DNA of 64,000 nucleotides, from positions 1-64,000 of the forward strand of contig PBNK01000020.1 of assembly GCA_002723085.1 (NCBI GenBank). Direction: 5' to 3'. The notes below the pieces were generated by a model. That model saw only the letters and a list, made by a program, of their open reading frames with translations. It made no database searches and had not been told where the DNA came from. The DNA is from Crocinitomicaceae bacterium (GTDB lineage Bacteria; Bacteroidota; Bacteroidia; Flavobacteriales_D; Parvicellaceae). The translations under genes and the position numbers were made by a program. The number at the start of each line of letters is the position of its first letter. The first letter of the stretch is position 1. This document shows positions 18,377 to 28,030 of the stretch, one piece after another.

Positions 18377-19495
18377 TTAATCGTCTTTATAAACAGTTCT
18401 ACTAATGTTTAAAATAATACCTAAAGAAATACAAGTAAATAGTACGGATGTCCCCCCCATACTTATTAAAGGCAATGGTTGTCCTGTTACAGGAAATAAA
18501 TTAACTCCTACACCCATATTTATAATAGCTTGAAAAACCAATAGAAAACTTAAGCCAAAAACTGTATATGCTCCGAATTTACTATCTGTGTTATTCATAA
18601 TCTTGATAGCTCTAAAAAATAAAATTAAGTATAGAACTACTAAACCTATGCCACCAAAAATAGAACCAAATTCTTCAATTGAAGAAGCGAAAATAAAGTC
18701 AGATTGCGCTGAATACAAATCATTTTTCACATTGCCATTTCCAGGGCCTTTTCCAAATAAAAAACCTGTAGCTACAGCTCTTTTCGCCATTTCAGCTTGA
18801 TAATTTTCTGTTTTTGTACCTGACTCAAAACTAGTTAATCTTTTTTGCCAAGTATCAACTCTAGGTAAAAAACCAGGAAATGCAAGATTTATTAAAATCA
18901 AAAATAAAAACAAACATAAAGCACACCCAACAATAGAAATTAAATGTTTTATACGAGCTCTTCCAACATACATCATTAAAAAACAAACCACAAACAATAT
19001 TGCAGCTGTTGAAAAGTCTGCAGGTAAAATTAATGCACAAACTATAGCAATTGGCCATAACACAGGAATTAACCCTTGTTTAAAATCTTTAATAACAACT
19101 TGTTTAAATACCAACATTCTAGAAACATATAGTATCAAAATAATTTTAGCCAAATCTGAAGGCTGAAAACCCATTATCCACCTAGATGCATTCCCTTTAT
19201 TAACTCCAAAAATTAATGTTACTAACAATAAAACAATGGAGACATATAAACCAATTTGAGAAAGTTTTGAAAAATAACGAAAATTGAAAAATTGTAAATA
19301 AATAATTAACAAAATACCAAGAACCATAATTAATACATGCTTCATTAAATATGGAGTTACATTTCCCCCTGCAATTCTATAAGCTAAATTTGAACTTGAG
19401 CTATAAGCCATAATTATAGAATACAATGACAAAATGATAATAATGGTCCAAATTATTTTATCACCTTTAATGTATTTGTCAACAAAATTTTGCAC
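18377..19495 (-). CDS. ftsW: Lipid II polymerase FtsW
   Basis: SEDS-family integral membrane glycan polymerase of the divisome, working with FtsI. About ten hydrophobic segments are visible. Conserved SEDS stretches include RWIMGFQPSDLAKI, LILPADFSTAAI (the family's conserved D-x-S region), SQSDFIFASSIEEFGSIFGG and FPVTGQPLPLISMGGTS near the C-terminus. Length of 372 is typical. It starts only three bases after the MurD C-domain paralogue and precedes murG. Confidence 0.96.
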   Translation of the reverse strand: MQNFVDKYIKGDKIIWTIIIILSLYSIIMAYSSSSNLAYRIAGGNVTPYLMKHVLIMVLGILLIIYLQFFNFRYFSKLSQIGLYVSIVLLLVTLIFGVNKGNASRWIMGFQPSDLAKIILILYVSRMLVFKQVVIKDFKQGLIPVLWPIAIVCALILPADFSTAAILFVVCFLMMYVGRARIKHLISIVGCALCLFLFLILINLAFPGFLPRVDTWQKRLTSFESGTKTENYQAEMAKRAVATGFLFGKGPGNGNVKNDLYSAQSDFIFASSIEEFGSIFGGIGLVVLYLILFFRAIKIMNNTDSKFGAYTVFGLSFLLVFQAIINMGVGVNLFPVTGQPLPLISMGGTSVLFTCISLGIILNISRTVYKDD

Positions 19496-19498
19496 TCT

Positions 19499-19993
19499 TT
19501 ATAATGCTTTTACTAATGAAATAAAATGATTTCCTCTATCTCTAAAATCCTTATAATTATTAAAACTTGAACAAGCTGGCGAAAACAAAACATTAGCATT
19601 ATCAATTGCACAATCATAAGCAAGTTGAACAGCATCAATTAAATTGTTTTTTAAAGCATATTTTATTTTCCCACCAAATGCATATTTCAAATCAGTTTCA
19701 AAGTCTCCAAAACAAATTATTTTTTTAACCTTTTTCAAAACAACATCTTTAACTAAATCCAAATCTCTATGACTTCCATCAGAACCAACTAACCAAATGA
19801 TGGGCCCATCTAATTTTTCAATAGAAAAACTAGCTGCCCCTAAATCTGTTGATTTAGAATCATTTATCCAGTTTTTCTTATTTATTGAACAAACAAATTC
19901 CAGTCTATGAGCAATTGAATTAAATTCACTTAATGCCTTTTGCCGATTTTTAAGTATTGGATTGACCTCTACTTTTTTAATTGTTTTATTCAT
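19499..19993 (-). CDS. Stand-alone MurD C-terminal-domain paralogue
   Basis: This 164-residue gene matches only the C-terminal domain of the full murD next to it. Aligned by eye, it shares HRLE, INDSKST, IIWLVG, IICFG, and SPACSSF..YKDF.DRG with MurD. Residues known in E. coli MurD to contact D-Glu or the phosphate are kept: Lys and Thr of DSKxT (K319, T321), the Ser after the Cys (S415) and the Phe of KDF (F422). It has no N-terminal UDP-MurNAc domain and no P-loop, so it cannot be a full ligase. The frame is intact, starts with ATG 12 bases after murD and ends three bases before ftsW. It may be a decayed tandem copy or a functional accessory that binds D-Glu or MurD; neither is proven. Confidence 0.88.
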   Translation of the reverse strand: MNKTIKKVEVNPILKNRQKALSEFNSIAHRLEFVCSINKKNWINDSKSTDLGAASFSIEKLDGPIIWLVGSDGSHRDLDLVKDVVLKKVKKIICFGDFETDLKYAFGGKIKYALKNNLIDAVQLAYDCAIDNANVLFSPACSSFNNYKDFRDRGNHFISLVKAL

Positions 19994-20005
19994 CTTAAAT
20001 AATTT

Positions 20006-21346
20006 TTATAGTGATCTAACTGCTTTTTTAAACTTATGACCTCGATCTTCAAAATCTTCAAACAAATCAAAACTAGCGCATGCTGGAGACAACAATACAT
20101 TATAGCCTTTTTTAGCTATCCTATAGCTTAACCTTACAGCTTCAGAAGCTGATTTTGCTTCATAAATAGGGTCAACAATATTTTTAAACGACTTTATTAT
20201 TTTATTATTTTTAGTTCCTAAACATATAATTCCAAGAACTTTTTGCTTAACTAAACCTTCTAACATAGAATAGTCATTTCCTTTGTCAACTCCTCCAACA
20301 ATCCAAATGGTTGGCTTTTGCATGCTTTCTAATGCATACCATGTTGAATTAACGTTTGTTGCTTTTGAATCATTAATAAAGTCAATTCCATGTATTTTTG
20401 CTACATGTTCTAGACGGTGTTCAACATTTTGAAAGTCAGACAAACTTTCTCGAATTATTTCTTTTCTAATATCTAAAACTCTAGCTGCTATTCCAGACGC
20501 CATTGAGTTAAACATATTGTGTTTGCCCTGCTGGGCCAATTGATGTATTGACATAATTGATTGTTTTTGTTGGTTTATATTGATTTGAATATTGTCGTTT
20601 TCTACCCAAGCCCCTTTTTTAAGTGTTTTTAAAATAGAAACTGGGTGCTTTTTACAAGTTGAATTTGTATTTATTAAATGTTTAGTAATCACTTCATCAT
20701 CCCGGTTGTAAATGAAGTGATCAGATTGAGTTAAATTCTGAAGGATTCTGAATTTACTTTGAGTATATTTATTAAAATCGTTGTCGTATCGATCTAAATG
20801 ATCAGGTGTAATGTTTAGCAGCAAGCTAACATCTGCTTTAAATTCATACATCCTATCTAATTGAAAGCTACTTAACTCTATTACATAATAATCTTTAGGA
20901 TTTTCTGCTACTGCTTGTGCATAGCTATAGCCAACATTTCCTACTGCAGTTACTTTCAAACCAGCCTTAGATAATATATGTTGAATCATTAGTGTTGTTG
21001 TAGTTTTCCCATTACTTCCAGTAACACAAATTTTAGTTCCTTTACAATACCTACCTGCAAATTCTATTTCACTTATAACAGGTATATTTTTATTATCTAA
21101 TAATTTTATCAATGGCAAATCATCAGAAATTCCGGGACTTTTAACCACTAAATCACATGAAGAAATTCTTTCTTTATTATGTCCATTTTCTTCCCATTCA
21201 ACTCCTATTTTATCAAGTGCTTCTTTATTTCTTTTACCTATACTTTTATTATCAGAAACCAACACGTCATACCCCTCTTTTTTACCTAAAAGAGCAGCTC
21301 CGAATCCACTTTTACCAGCACCCATTATAACAAGTTGTTCTTTCAC
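20006..21346 (-). CDS. murD: UDP-N-acetylmuramoylalanine--D-glutamate ligase
   Basis: Adds D-Glu to UDP-MurNAc-L-Ala. All three domains are present in 446 residues: N-terminal IMGAGKSGFGAALLGKK, P-loop VTGSNGKTTTTLMIQH, central NITPDHLDRYD (with the carbamylated-Lys region just after), and C-terminal HRLEHVAKI, INDSKATN and SPACASFDLFEDFEDRG. It is three bases after mraY. Its own C-terminal domain is duplicated as the following gene, which makes this the catalytically complete copy. Confidence 0.98.
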   Translation of the reverse strand: MKEQLVIMGAGKSGFGAALLGKKEGYDVLVSDNKSIGKRNKEALDKIGVEWEENGHNKERISSCDLVVKSPGISDDLPLIKLLDNKNIPVISEIEFAGRYCKGTKICVTGSNGKTTTTLMIQHILSKAGLKVTAVGNVGYSYAQAVAENPKDYYVIELSSFQLDRMYEFKADVSLLLNITPDHLDRYDNDFNKYTQSKFRILQNLTQSDHFIYNRDDEVITKHLINTNSTCKKHPVSILKTLKKGAWVENDNIQININQQKQSIMSIHQLAQQGKHNMFNSMASGIAARVLDIRKEIIRESLSDFQNVEHRLEHVAKIHGIDFINDSKATNVNSTWYALESMQKPTIWIVGGVDKGNDYSMLEGLVKQKVLGIICLGTKNNKIIKSFKNIVDPIYEAKSASEAVRLSYRIAKKGYNVLLSPACASFDLFEDFEDRGHKFKKAVRSL

Positions 21347-21349
21347 TAT

Positions 21350-22624
21350 TTATCTTAGTTTTAGCGTGATAATTGATAATACTGCGAGCAGGATTCCTAC
21401 AATCCACATTCTTGAAACTATTTTTGCTTCATGAATTCCCTTTTTTTGATAATGATGATGTAAAGGAGACATTAAAAATACTCTTCTGCCTTCTCCATAT
21501 TTTTTCTTGGTATACTTGAACCAAGAGACTTGAATCATAACAGATAAGTTTTCTATTAAAAAGACTCCACAAATGATAGGAATTAAAAGCTCTTTTTTAA
21601 TGGCAATTGCAAAGACTGCAATTATCCCTCCAATAGCAAGACTCCCCGTATCTCCCATAAAAACCTGAGCGGGATAAGAATTATACCACAAGAATCCAAT
21701 ACATGCACCTACAAATGCACTCATAAAAACAACCAACTCAGCTGTATTTGGCAAATACATTATGTTTAAATAATCTGAAAAGAAAATATTGCCTGACACA
21801 TAAGCAAAAACCAATAAGGTAAAACCAATAATTGCAGAAGTCCCAGTGGCCAAACCATCAATTCCATCTGTTAAATTGGCACCATTTGATACTGCAGTAA
21901 CTATTAAGATTATAATGGGAATAAAAACTATCCACGCCCATTTTGAAGCCTCATTTCCTAAAAAACCTAATAACCATTTGTAATCAAATTCATTATTTTT
22001 TATTAAAGGCAAAGTAGTTTTAGTGGAATAATGTTCAACCCAATAATATTCAACAGTTCCATTATTTTCTTCAATTGGTTTTTGACTAACAAAGTTTTCT
22101 CCAATTTTTTCTTTAAAACCCTTTAAATTCTCGGCTTCTACTTTTTCTTTAACTGTGACATTATCGTTGAAAAACAATAAACATGCGACTATAACCCCAA
22201 TGCCTATTTGACCAATTATTTTGAATTTACCAGCAAGACCCTTTTTATTTTTTTTAAATACTTTTATATAATCATCCAAAAACCCTATTACTCCCAACCA
22301 AACAGTAGTTATAAGCATAATAATGGTATATATATTATCTAATTTTGCAAAAAGTAATGTTGGAATTAAAATGGCTGATAAAATGATTAAACCACCCATA
22401 GTTGGTGTTCCTTTTTTCTCCATCTGGCCCTCTAAACCAAGATCTCTTATACTTTCTCCTACTTGTTTTTTTTGTAATAATTGAATAAGTTTTTTTCCGA
22501 AAAGTAAAGAAATGACAAGGGAGAAAATAATCGCAAGACCAGCTCTAAAAGAAATAAATGAAAACAAACCTGATCCAGGGAAATCATAATTAGTATTTAA
22601 ATATTCGAATAAGTGATATAACAT
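21350..22624 (-). CDS. mraY: Phospho-MurNAc-pentapeptide-transferase MraY, long form
   Basis: Membrane enzyme that makes lipid I from UDP-MurNAc-pentapeptide and undecaprenyl phosphate. Seen: [26 protein letters not shown] with the Asp pair, the [12 protein letters not shown] catalytic motif, and the [12 protein letters not shown] His cluster. At 424 residues it is about 60 longer than the E. coli enzyme. The extra length is a charged insert at about residues 160-215 between two membrane helices, which I recall as common in Bacteroidota MraY. It overlaps the last base of murE. Confidence 0.97.
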   Translation of the reverse strand: MLYHLFEYLNTNYDFPGSGLFSFISFRAGLAIIFSLVISLLFGKKLIQLLQKKQVGESIRDLGLEGQMEKKGTPTMGGLIILSAILIPTLLFAKLDNIYTIIMLITTVWLGVIGFLDDYIKVFKKNKKGLAGKFKIIGQIGIGVIVACLLFFNDNVTVKEKVEAENLKGFKEKIGENFVSQKPIEENNGTVEYYWVEHYSTKTTLPLIKNNEFDYKWLLGFLGNEASKWAWIVFIPIIILIVTAVSNGANLTDGIDGLATGTSAIIGFTLLVFAYVSGNIFFSDYLNIMYLPNTAELVVFMSAFVGACIGFLWYNSYPAQVFMGDTGSLAIGGIIAVFAIAIKKELLIPIICGVFLIENLSVMIQVSWFKYTKKKYGEGRRVFLMSPLHHHYQKKGIHEAKIVSRMWIVGILLAVLSIITLKLR

Positions 22625-24087
22625 TATTTTTTCATTTGGGTTAATATTTCTATTGTAGTTTCCATATCATCGAAGTGACTAGTATTATCACCTATGATTT
22701 GATATTTTTCATGGCCTTTTCCTGCTATAAGAACTATATCCCCACTTCTTGCCATGCTGCATGCGGTTTTAATAGCTTCCTTTCTGTTTGAAATAGACAA
22801 AGCATTAGATTGTTTTTCAAAATCAATACCATTATTGATATCCTCAAGAATTATTTCCGGATTTTCTGATCTAGGATTATCTGAAGTTATAATAACTCTA
22901 TTACTATAATCAGATGCTATTTTACCCATTAACGGTCTTTTTCCTTTGTCCCTATCTCCCCCACATCCAAAAACGGAAATAATTGATTCTCCACCTTTTT
23001 TAATTGCATGGATTGTTTTTAAAACATTTTCAAGCGCATCAGGCGTATGAGCATAATCAACAACTATAATTATATTTGATTCTGAAGTAAAATATTCGAA
23101 CCTTCCCTCTGGGGCCTTTAAACTGCTTAAAGTAGTTAATACAGACATTTCATCTTCTCCTAAACAAGATGCGACTCCAAAAGCAACCAATAAATTATAA
23201 GCATTAAAGTTTCCTATTAATCTTGAAACCATTTCTTTTCCGTTAATAATTAGAGATAATCCACTAAAATGGTTTTCTAAAACTTTTCCTTTAAAATCTA
23301 ATTCTCCATGTAAACCATAAGATTTGATTTTTGCATGACTATGCATTCCCATAGTTTCTCCTTGATTATCATCATAATTCAACAATGCAAAAGCTTCATC
23401 TGAAAGGCCATCAAAAAACTTTTTCTTTGCTTGTATGTAATTATCAAAAGTGGAATGGTAATCTAAATGATCTCTTGATATGTTTGTAAACACACCTACT
23501 TTAAAGTCTAAACCTGATATACGTTGTTGATCTACAGCATGAGAACTAACTTCCATAAAAACGTGTGTACAACCTTTTTGAACCATTTTATTAAGGGTCC
23601 TATTAATTGCTATAGCATCTGGAGTAGTATGGGTTGCTTCAAATGTATGATGAAGAATTTTTATTGAAACGGTGGATATTAAACCTGTTTTATAACCTAA
23701 TAATCTAAATAAATCATATAGTAAAGTTGCTGATGTCGTTTTACCATTAGTTCCTGTGATTCCAACAAGCTTCAATTTTTCTGATGGATTATCAAAAAAA
23801 TTAGAGGCGATTAACCCCAAAGCGTTTGAACTATCAGAAACCTTAACGTAAGTTACATTTGGATTAAAATGATCAGGAAATTTTTCACAAACAATACAAC
23901 ATGCTCCATTTTCAATTGCTTGTTGAATATAATTATGCCCATCTGACTGGGTTCCTCTTGTTGCAACAAATGCAGTCAGTTTAATGACTTTTCTTGAATC
24001 AAAAGTTATATGCTCAACAGCAACATTAGTTAAGCCTTTAATCTCTTGAATGCCGACTCCATATATTATTTCTTTTAATAATTTCAT
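22624..24087 (-). CDS. murE: UDP-MurNAc-tripeptide synthetase, meso-DAP type
   Basis: Adds the third stem residue. Seen: P-loop [15 protein letters not shown], the HTTPDA region, and [10 protein letters not shown]. The C-terminal motif DNPRSENP is the diaminopimelate-selective form; Lys-adding MurE proteins have a different motif. Meso-DAP peptidoglycan is therefore inferred. Length of 487 is normal. It overlaps ftsI by four bases at its start and mraY by one at its end. Confidence 0.98.
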   Translation of the reverse strand: MKLLKEIIYGVGIQEIKGLTNVAVEHITFDSRKVIKLTAFVATRGTQSDGHNYIQQAIENGACCIVCEKFPDHFNPNVTYVKVSDSSNALGLIASNFFDNPSEKLKLVGITGTNGKTTSATLLYDLFRLLGYKTGLISTVSIKILHHTFEATHTTPDAIAINRTLNKMVQKGCTHVFMEVSSHAVDQQRISGLDFKVGVFTNISRDHLDYHSTFDNYIQAKKKFFDGLSDEAFALLNYDDNQGETMGMHSHAKIKSYGLHGELDFKGKVLENHFSGLSLIINGKEMVSRLIGNFNAYNLLVAFGVASCLGEDEMSVLTTLSSLKAPEGRFEYFTSESNIIIVVDYAHTPDALENVLKTIHAIKKGGESIISVFGCGGDRDKGKRPLMGKIASDYSNRVIITSDNPRSENPEIILEDINNGIDFEKQSNALSISNRKEAIKTACSMARSGDIVLIAGKGHEKYQIIGDNTSHFDDMETTIEILTQMKK

Positions 24088-26174
24088 CCAAGTTTCAACT
24101 TTATAATAGTTTGATCTGGAGTGTATTTACTTCCAGCTTTTAAGGATTGACTTATCACAGAACCACTGCCTTCAAACTTAACTACCATATGCATATCTTC
24201 AAGTAAATACAATGCATCATTAAGCCCCATACCATAAACATTAGGCACTAAATTCTTCTCATAATTTATAGCGCTAATTTTAACAGACTTTTGACCAGAT
24301 TTTATTTTAATACAATCGCCTAAATTTTCAGAATCACGTTCAATTTGAGTAATCCCCATTTCTTTTGAAACAATCAAAAAATCTTCTTTACTTCCATCTT
24401 TTGATGGTGGATAATTGAATTGATCAACTTCAATTTCATTTTGTTTTTTCTCAAACTCTTGTGCATAAACCTTATCAGCTATTTCTTTAAAAACAGTACC
24501 TGAAACTTTTGCTCCATATATATCTTTTGTCGGCCCTTGAATAACAACTATACAGCTATATAATGGATCATCTGCTGGGAAAAACCCACAAAAAGAGGCT
24601 TGATATTTATCTCCATATCCTTTTGAACCTTGTGCTATTTTTGAAGTACCTGTTTTGCCTGCAATCTCAAATCCTCTGGCACGAATATTTTTAGCCGTTC
24701 CATGGTGAACAACACCTTTTAACATTATTGTTAAATCATCAAGCGTTTCTTTTGAACAAATACTAGGATTTAACACATAACTATCAAATACTTTTAAAGT
24801 TTTTTCACCTCTTCTTATAGACTTAACAAACTGAGGCCTAACCAAAACCCCATCATTTGCAACAGCATTATAAAAGGCTAATGTTTGTAGTGGAGTTATT
24901 TCCACTTCATAACCAATAGACATCCATGGCAAGGATACTCCAGAAAACAAAGGATCATTAGCATCCCTAATTAATGGAGAACCTTCTCCATTGATTTTTA
25001 AACCTAGCTTATTCTGTATCCCTATTTTCTTTAAACCATCAACAAATTGTTGTGGATTATCTTTATAGTTATCATATATTAACTTGCTTATCACATTTGA
25101 CGATTTTTCAAACGCGTACTGTACCGTATTCTTACCAAATATTTTACCCCCATCAGTTAATGTTTGATCATAAAAACGATACCTACCTGTCATATTTATA
25201 GAGTCAGAAATTTTCAGTTTATCATCTTCCAAGGCAACAAGCAGAGAAGCAAGTTTAAATGTTGACCCAGGTTCAGAAGCTAACCCAACTGCATGATTTA
25301 ATTGTTCTGAATAAGTTTCATTAGCCGTATCTATAGTTAGATTCACAATCGCCTTAACAAAACCAGTTTTCACATCCATTAAAACCACACAACCTTTTTG
25401 AGCTTTTTGCTCTTTCAATTGATGAAGCAAAGCAGCATTTGCAACATCTTGAATATTAATATCTATTGAAGTATATATATCACTACCAGGTATGGGCTCA
25501 ACACTAAGTTCATTTTGTATTGGCTTCCAGTTTCCTCCACGGATTTTTTCCATGAGCATACGACCATCTTGACCTTTTAAATCTTGATTAAAAGCTCCTT
25601 CTAGACCTACAATAGGAACTTTTCCTTCTCTAACATAACCTATAGTTCTTTTAGCCAGTGACCCGTAAGGCCTAACTCTTTCATGATTTCTTTCAATTAT
25701 ACACCCTCCCTTATATTGTCCTAATTTAAAAATTGGAAATTTTTTCAATCGAGAAATTTGATGACTTTTTAATCGATCAGCTATAAAAAAATATTGGTTT
25801 CCACGATTCTTTTGATAAACCAATAATTCTTTCCACTCTTTTCTAGATTTATGAGAAAGCAAAGAACTTAATGAATCAGAAAGTGCATCTATATTTTTAT
25901 AAAACAAGACTGAATCAATTACTTTAAAATCAACATGAACTTTATATCTTGGAACAGACAAAGAAAGAGATGTCTTTTGTTCATTTTCAGCAAAAATATT
26001 TCCTCTTGGAGCTTTGATTTCCCGTAGTTCAAAAACTTGCTTTTCAGCTTGAAAAACTAATTCTGACCCTTTATAAAATTGTAGATAAAAGATTTGTACA
26101 ATAACAAACACACTAACAACCAACACTAAAAAATAGACTATATAAACTCTTGTTATTGATTCTTTACTATCCAT
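24084..26174 (-). CDS. ftsI: Septal peptidoglycan transpeptidase FtsI (PBP3) with C-terminal PASTA domain
   Basis: Class B penicillin-binding protein of the divisome. One membrane helix spans about residues 8-28. A dimerisation domain follows, then the transpeptidase with all three motifs: SxxK in EPGSTFKLAS, SxN in KSSNVISKL, and KTG in AGKTGTSK. After the catalytic domain about 65 residues form a PASTA-like domain (LVPNVYGMGLNDALYLLEDM...). At 696 residues it is longer than E. coli FtsI (588), because of that domain. It overlaps ftsL by one base and murE by four. Confidence 0.96.
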   Translation of the reverse strand: MDSKESITRVYIVYFLVLVVSVFVIVQIFYLQFYKGSELVFQAEKQVFELREIKAPRGNIFAENEQKTSLSLSVPRYKVHVDFKVIDSVLFYKNIDALSDSLSSLLSHKSRKEWKELLVYQKNRGNQYFFIADRLKSHQISRLKKFPIFKLGQYKGGCIIERNHERVRPYGSLAKRTIGYVREGKVPIVGLEGAFNQDLKGQDGRMLMEKIRGGNWKPIQNELSVEPIPGSDIYTSIDINIQDVANAALLHQLKEQKAQKGCVVLMDVKTGFVKAIVNLTIDTANETYSEQLNHAVGLASEPGSTFKLASLLVALEDDKLKISDSINMTGRYRFYDQTLTDGGKIFGKNTVQYAFEKSSNVISKLIYDNYKDNPQQFVDGLKKIGIQNKLGLKINGEGSPLIRDANDPLFSGVSLPWMSIGYEVEITPLQTLAFYNAVANDGVLVRPQFVKSIRRGEKTLKVFDSYVLNPSICSKETLDDLTIMLKGVVHHGTAKNIRARGFEIAGKTGTSKIAQGSKGYGDKYQASFCGFFPADDPLYSCIVVIQGPTKDIYGAKVSGTVFKEIADKVYAQEFEKKQNEIEVDQFNYPPSKDGSKEDFLIVSKEMGITQIERDSENLGDCIKIKSGQKSVKISAINYEKNLVPNVYGMGLNDALYLLEDMHMVVKFEGSGSVISQSLKAGSKYTPDQTIIKLKLG

Positions 26175-26491
26175 TAATTATCAATTTTATTTTCCTTAAT
26201 TATTAATGGAGGATCTATAGATTCATACAAACCCCAATGAGCTACTTCATTTGCTATTTTACTTTGTAAACTTTTAGTATCATACATTTCAAGAGCAGAC
26301 TGTAATTCTGAATAAAGCTGGTCTCCTTTTTTAGTTTCATTTGAAATTTCACGAACAGTATTATCAATATGATATCCATAAGCCACATACAAAAGCATTA
26401 AAAAAGTGATAAACACCAAAAAAGGAATATTGTTCAACACAATACCTTTTTTAAACATTTCACCAGAAAATATGGTTTTAATAATTGTCAT
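26174..26491 (-). CDS. ftsL: FtsL-like cell division protein
   Basis: A 105-residue bitopic protein with a membrane helix at about residues 20-40 and a short heptad-rich periplasmic part (VREISNETKKGDQLYSEL), as expected for FtsL. Sequence is weakly conserved in this family; the call relies on size, topology and position between rsmH and ftsI. It is three bases after rsmH. Confidence 0.82.
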   Translation of the reverse strand: MTIIKTIFSGEMFKKGIVLNNIPFLVFITFLMLLYVAYGYHIDNTVREISNETKKGDQLYSELQSALEMYDTKSLQSKIANEVAHWGLYESIDPPLIIKENKIDN

Positions 26492-26494
26492 TTA

Positions 26495-27409
26495 TTAATC
26501 TTTTTTACTTGCAATTCTCAGTTTTGCGCTACGTGCTCTTGAATTAACCTTGATTTCCTCTTCATCTGGGACTATAGGTTTTCTAACGACCTCTTCCAAA
26601 GTTCGATTTACATTCCCATAAAAGTCCTTATCTAAAACTCCCTTAACATTTCCAGATCTAATGAAATTTTTAACCATTCTATCTTCTAATGAATGATAAG
26701 TAATAACCACCAAACGACCTTTTGGGTTTAAACAATTAGGAATTTGTTCCAACATCTCAGAAAGCGATTGCATCTCTTGATTAACTTCAATTCTTATCGC
26801 TTGGAAGACCCTTGCTAAAAACTTATTTCTTGTCTTAAATGACGTTAACCCTCCAACAGCATAGGCTAATTTTTGAGTACTGTTAATTAACTCTTCATTT
26901 CTTAGGGAAATAATTTTATTTACAATCTTTGAAGCCAAACCCTTGTTAAATTCTCCAAATTGAATAAAAAGGTCAATCATATCAGCCTCATCATAATTAT
27001 TAACCACATGGAAAGCATTTAACTCTCCAGCCTGGTTCATTCTCATATCCAACAAGCCATCGTGGTTAAATGAAAATCCTCTTTCGCCCACATTAAACTG
27101 ATGAGAAGAAACTCCTAAGTCAGCCAAAACACCATCGACACAATCAAAACCATTAACATTCAACACATTCTGGAAATGCCTAAAGTTTTGTTGTACCAAC
27201 GTAAACCTTGAATCATCAATAACATTTTTTGAAGCATCAGCATCTTGATCAAACGCAATTAATCTTCCTTTATCAAGTTTATCTAAAATTTGTTTAGAAT
27301 GACCTCCACCACCAAATGTCACATCAACATAAAAACCATTAGGATTTAAAACCAATGCATCTGTAGCAGCATGTAAAAGAACTGGTATATGATATTCGTT
27401 ATTCTTCAT
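26495..27409 (-). CDS. rsmH: 16S rRNA (cytosine-1402-N4)-methyltransferase
   Basis: Methylates C1402 of 16S rRNA. Seen: N-terminal YHIPVLLHAATDAL, VDVTFGGGGHSKQIL (SAM motif I), VLADLGVSSHQF, GFSFNHDGLLDMRMN, and VITYHSLEDRMVKNF near the end. I place the start at 27409, which gives 304 residues and the family's usual N-terminus (MKNNEYHIPVL). A second ATG seven codons upstream at 27430 is possible but adds residues without family support. The chosen start overlaps the end of mraZ by 11 bases. Confidence 0.96.
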   Translation of the reverse strand: MKNNEYHIPVLLHAATDALVLNPNGFYVDVTFGGGGHSKQILDKLDKGRLIAFDQDADASKNVIDDSRFTLVQQNFRHFQNVLNVNGFDCVDGVLADLGVSSHQFNVGERGFSFNHDGLLDMRMNQAGELNAFHVVNNYDEADMIDLFIQFGEFNKGLASKIVNKIISLRNEELINSTQKLAYAVGGLTSFKTRNKFLARVFQAIRIEVNQEMQSLSEMLEQIPNCLNPKGRLVVITYHSLEDRMVKNFIRSGNVKGVLDKDFYGNVNRTLEEVVRKPIVPDEEEIKVNSRARSAKLRIASKKD

Positions 27410-27857
27410 CCGAAGAATCTCCCATAACATCTGCAGCTAGGGCATCAAACTCATTCCAGTCATTATTCATGATTTTTTCATAACAATCCTTATCCCAAAT
27501 CTCCCACAAATCAACATTAGCAACAACGACTACGTCTTTTTTGATACCAGCCCAACCAAGCAAACCTTTTGGAAGAAGAACTCTACCACTACCATCAGCC
27601 ATAACTTTAGTAGCTCCTTTCTGAAACATTCTAGCAAATTTCCTATCCTTAGCTTTGAAACGATTGAGCTTCCTTAGCTTACTCATAACAACCCCCCACT
27701 CTGAAGATGTATACATTGACAAACAATCATCAACACCCCTAGAAATAACGAATTGCCCCTGATCCTGTGGAGATAACTGCTTTCTCATATCAGAAGGGAT
27801 TAACATCCTACCTTTGACATCTAGCTTACAGTGATATTCTCCAATAAATCCAGTCAT
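27399..27857 (-). CDS. mraZ: Transcriptional regulator MraZ
   Basis: DNA-binding regulator of the division and cell wall cluster and its first gene. The 152-residue protein has two SpoVT-AbrB-like repeats: GEYHCKLDVKGRMLIPSDMR near the start and GSGRVLLPKGLLGWAG in the second half. The C-terminus is Asp/Glu-rich. In E. coli MraZ binds direct GTGGG-type repeats upstream of its own gene; such repeats are present here 39-53 bases before the ATG (27896-27910). Autoregulation is inferred. Confidence 0.96.
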   Translation of the reverse strand: MTGFIGEYHCKLDVKGRMLIPSDMRKQLSPQDQGQFVISRGVDDCLSMYTSSEWGVVMSKLRKLNRFKAKDRKFARMFQKGATKVMADGSGRVLLPKGLLGWAGIKKDVVVVANVDLWEIWDKDCYEKIMNNDWNEFDALAADVMGDSSDEE

Positions 27858-27895
27858 GAGCTTTAAACTTTAATCGTAAAACTAATAAATATTTA

Positions 27896-27910
27896 CCCAC
27901 ATTTTCCCAC
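27896..27910 (-). promoter_or_regulatory. MraZ operator: two direct GTGGG repeats upstream of mraZ
   Basis: On the minus strand GTGGGAAAATGTGGG carries two GTGGG blocks exactly 10 bases apart (one helical turn). MraZ is known to bind TGGGN repeats spaced this way upstream of mraZ. The last base of the pair is 39 bases before the mraZ start. An almost exact mirror copy lies at 28016-28030. Confidence 0.8.
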
Positions 27911-27921
27911 ATTTAACAAAT

Positions 27922-27930
27922 TGTGAATAA
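27922..27930 (-). promoter_or_regulatory. Single DnaA-box-like 9-mer upstream of mraZ
   Basis: Minus-strand TTATTCACA fits the consensus TTATNCACA exactly. It lies 11 bases upstream of the MraZ operator. A single 9-mer in AT-rich DNA can occur by chance, so I give this low weight. Confidence 0.25.
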
Positions 27931-28015
27931 CTTTTTACGCTTTAGGTTAATTTTTGTTTCAAATAAATATAAAAAAAGATGGATTTTACAGATATAAAAT
28001 AACATTACTATATTA

Positions 28016-28030
28016 GTGGGAAAATGTGGG
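28016..28030 (+). promoter_or_regulatory. Second MraZ-type operator, facing the acyltransferase operon
   Basis: Plus-strand GTGGGAAAATGTGGG is identical, base for base, to the mraZ operator at 27896-27910 read on the other strand; identity continues for three more bases (TAA). It ends 75 bases before the ATG at 28106. The two operators form an inverted repeat separated by 105 bases. The remaining part of the 248-base divergent gap holds AT-rich sequence with no gene that I can support. Confidence 0.7.
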
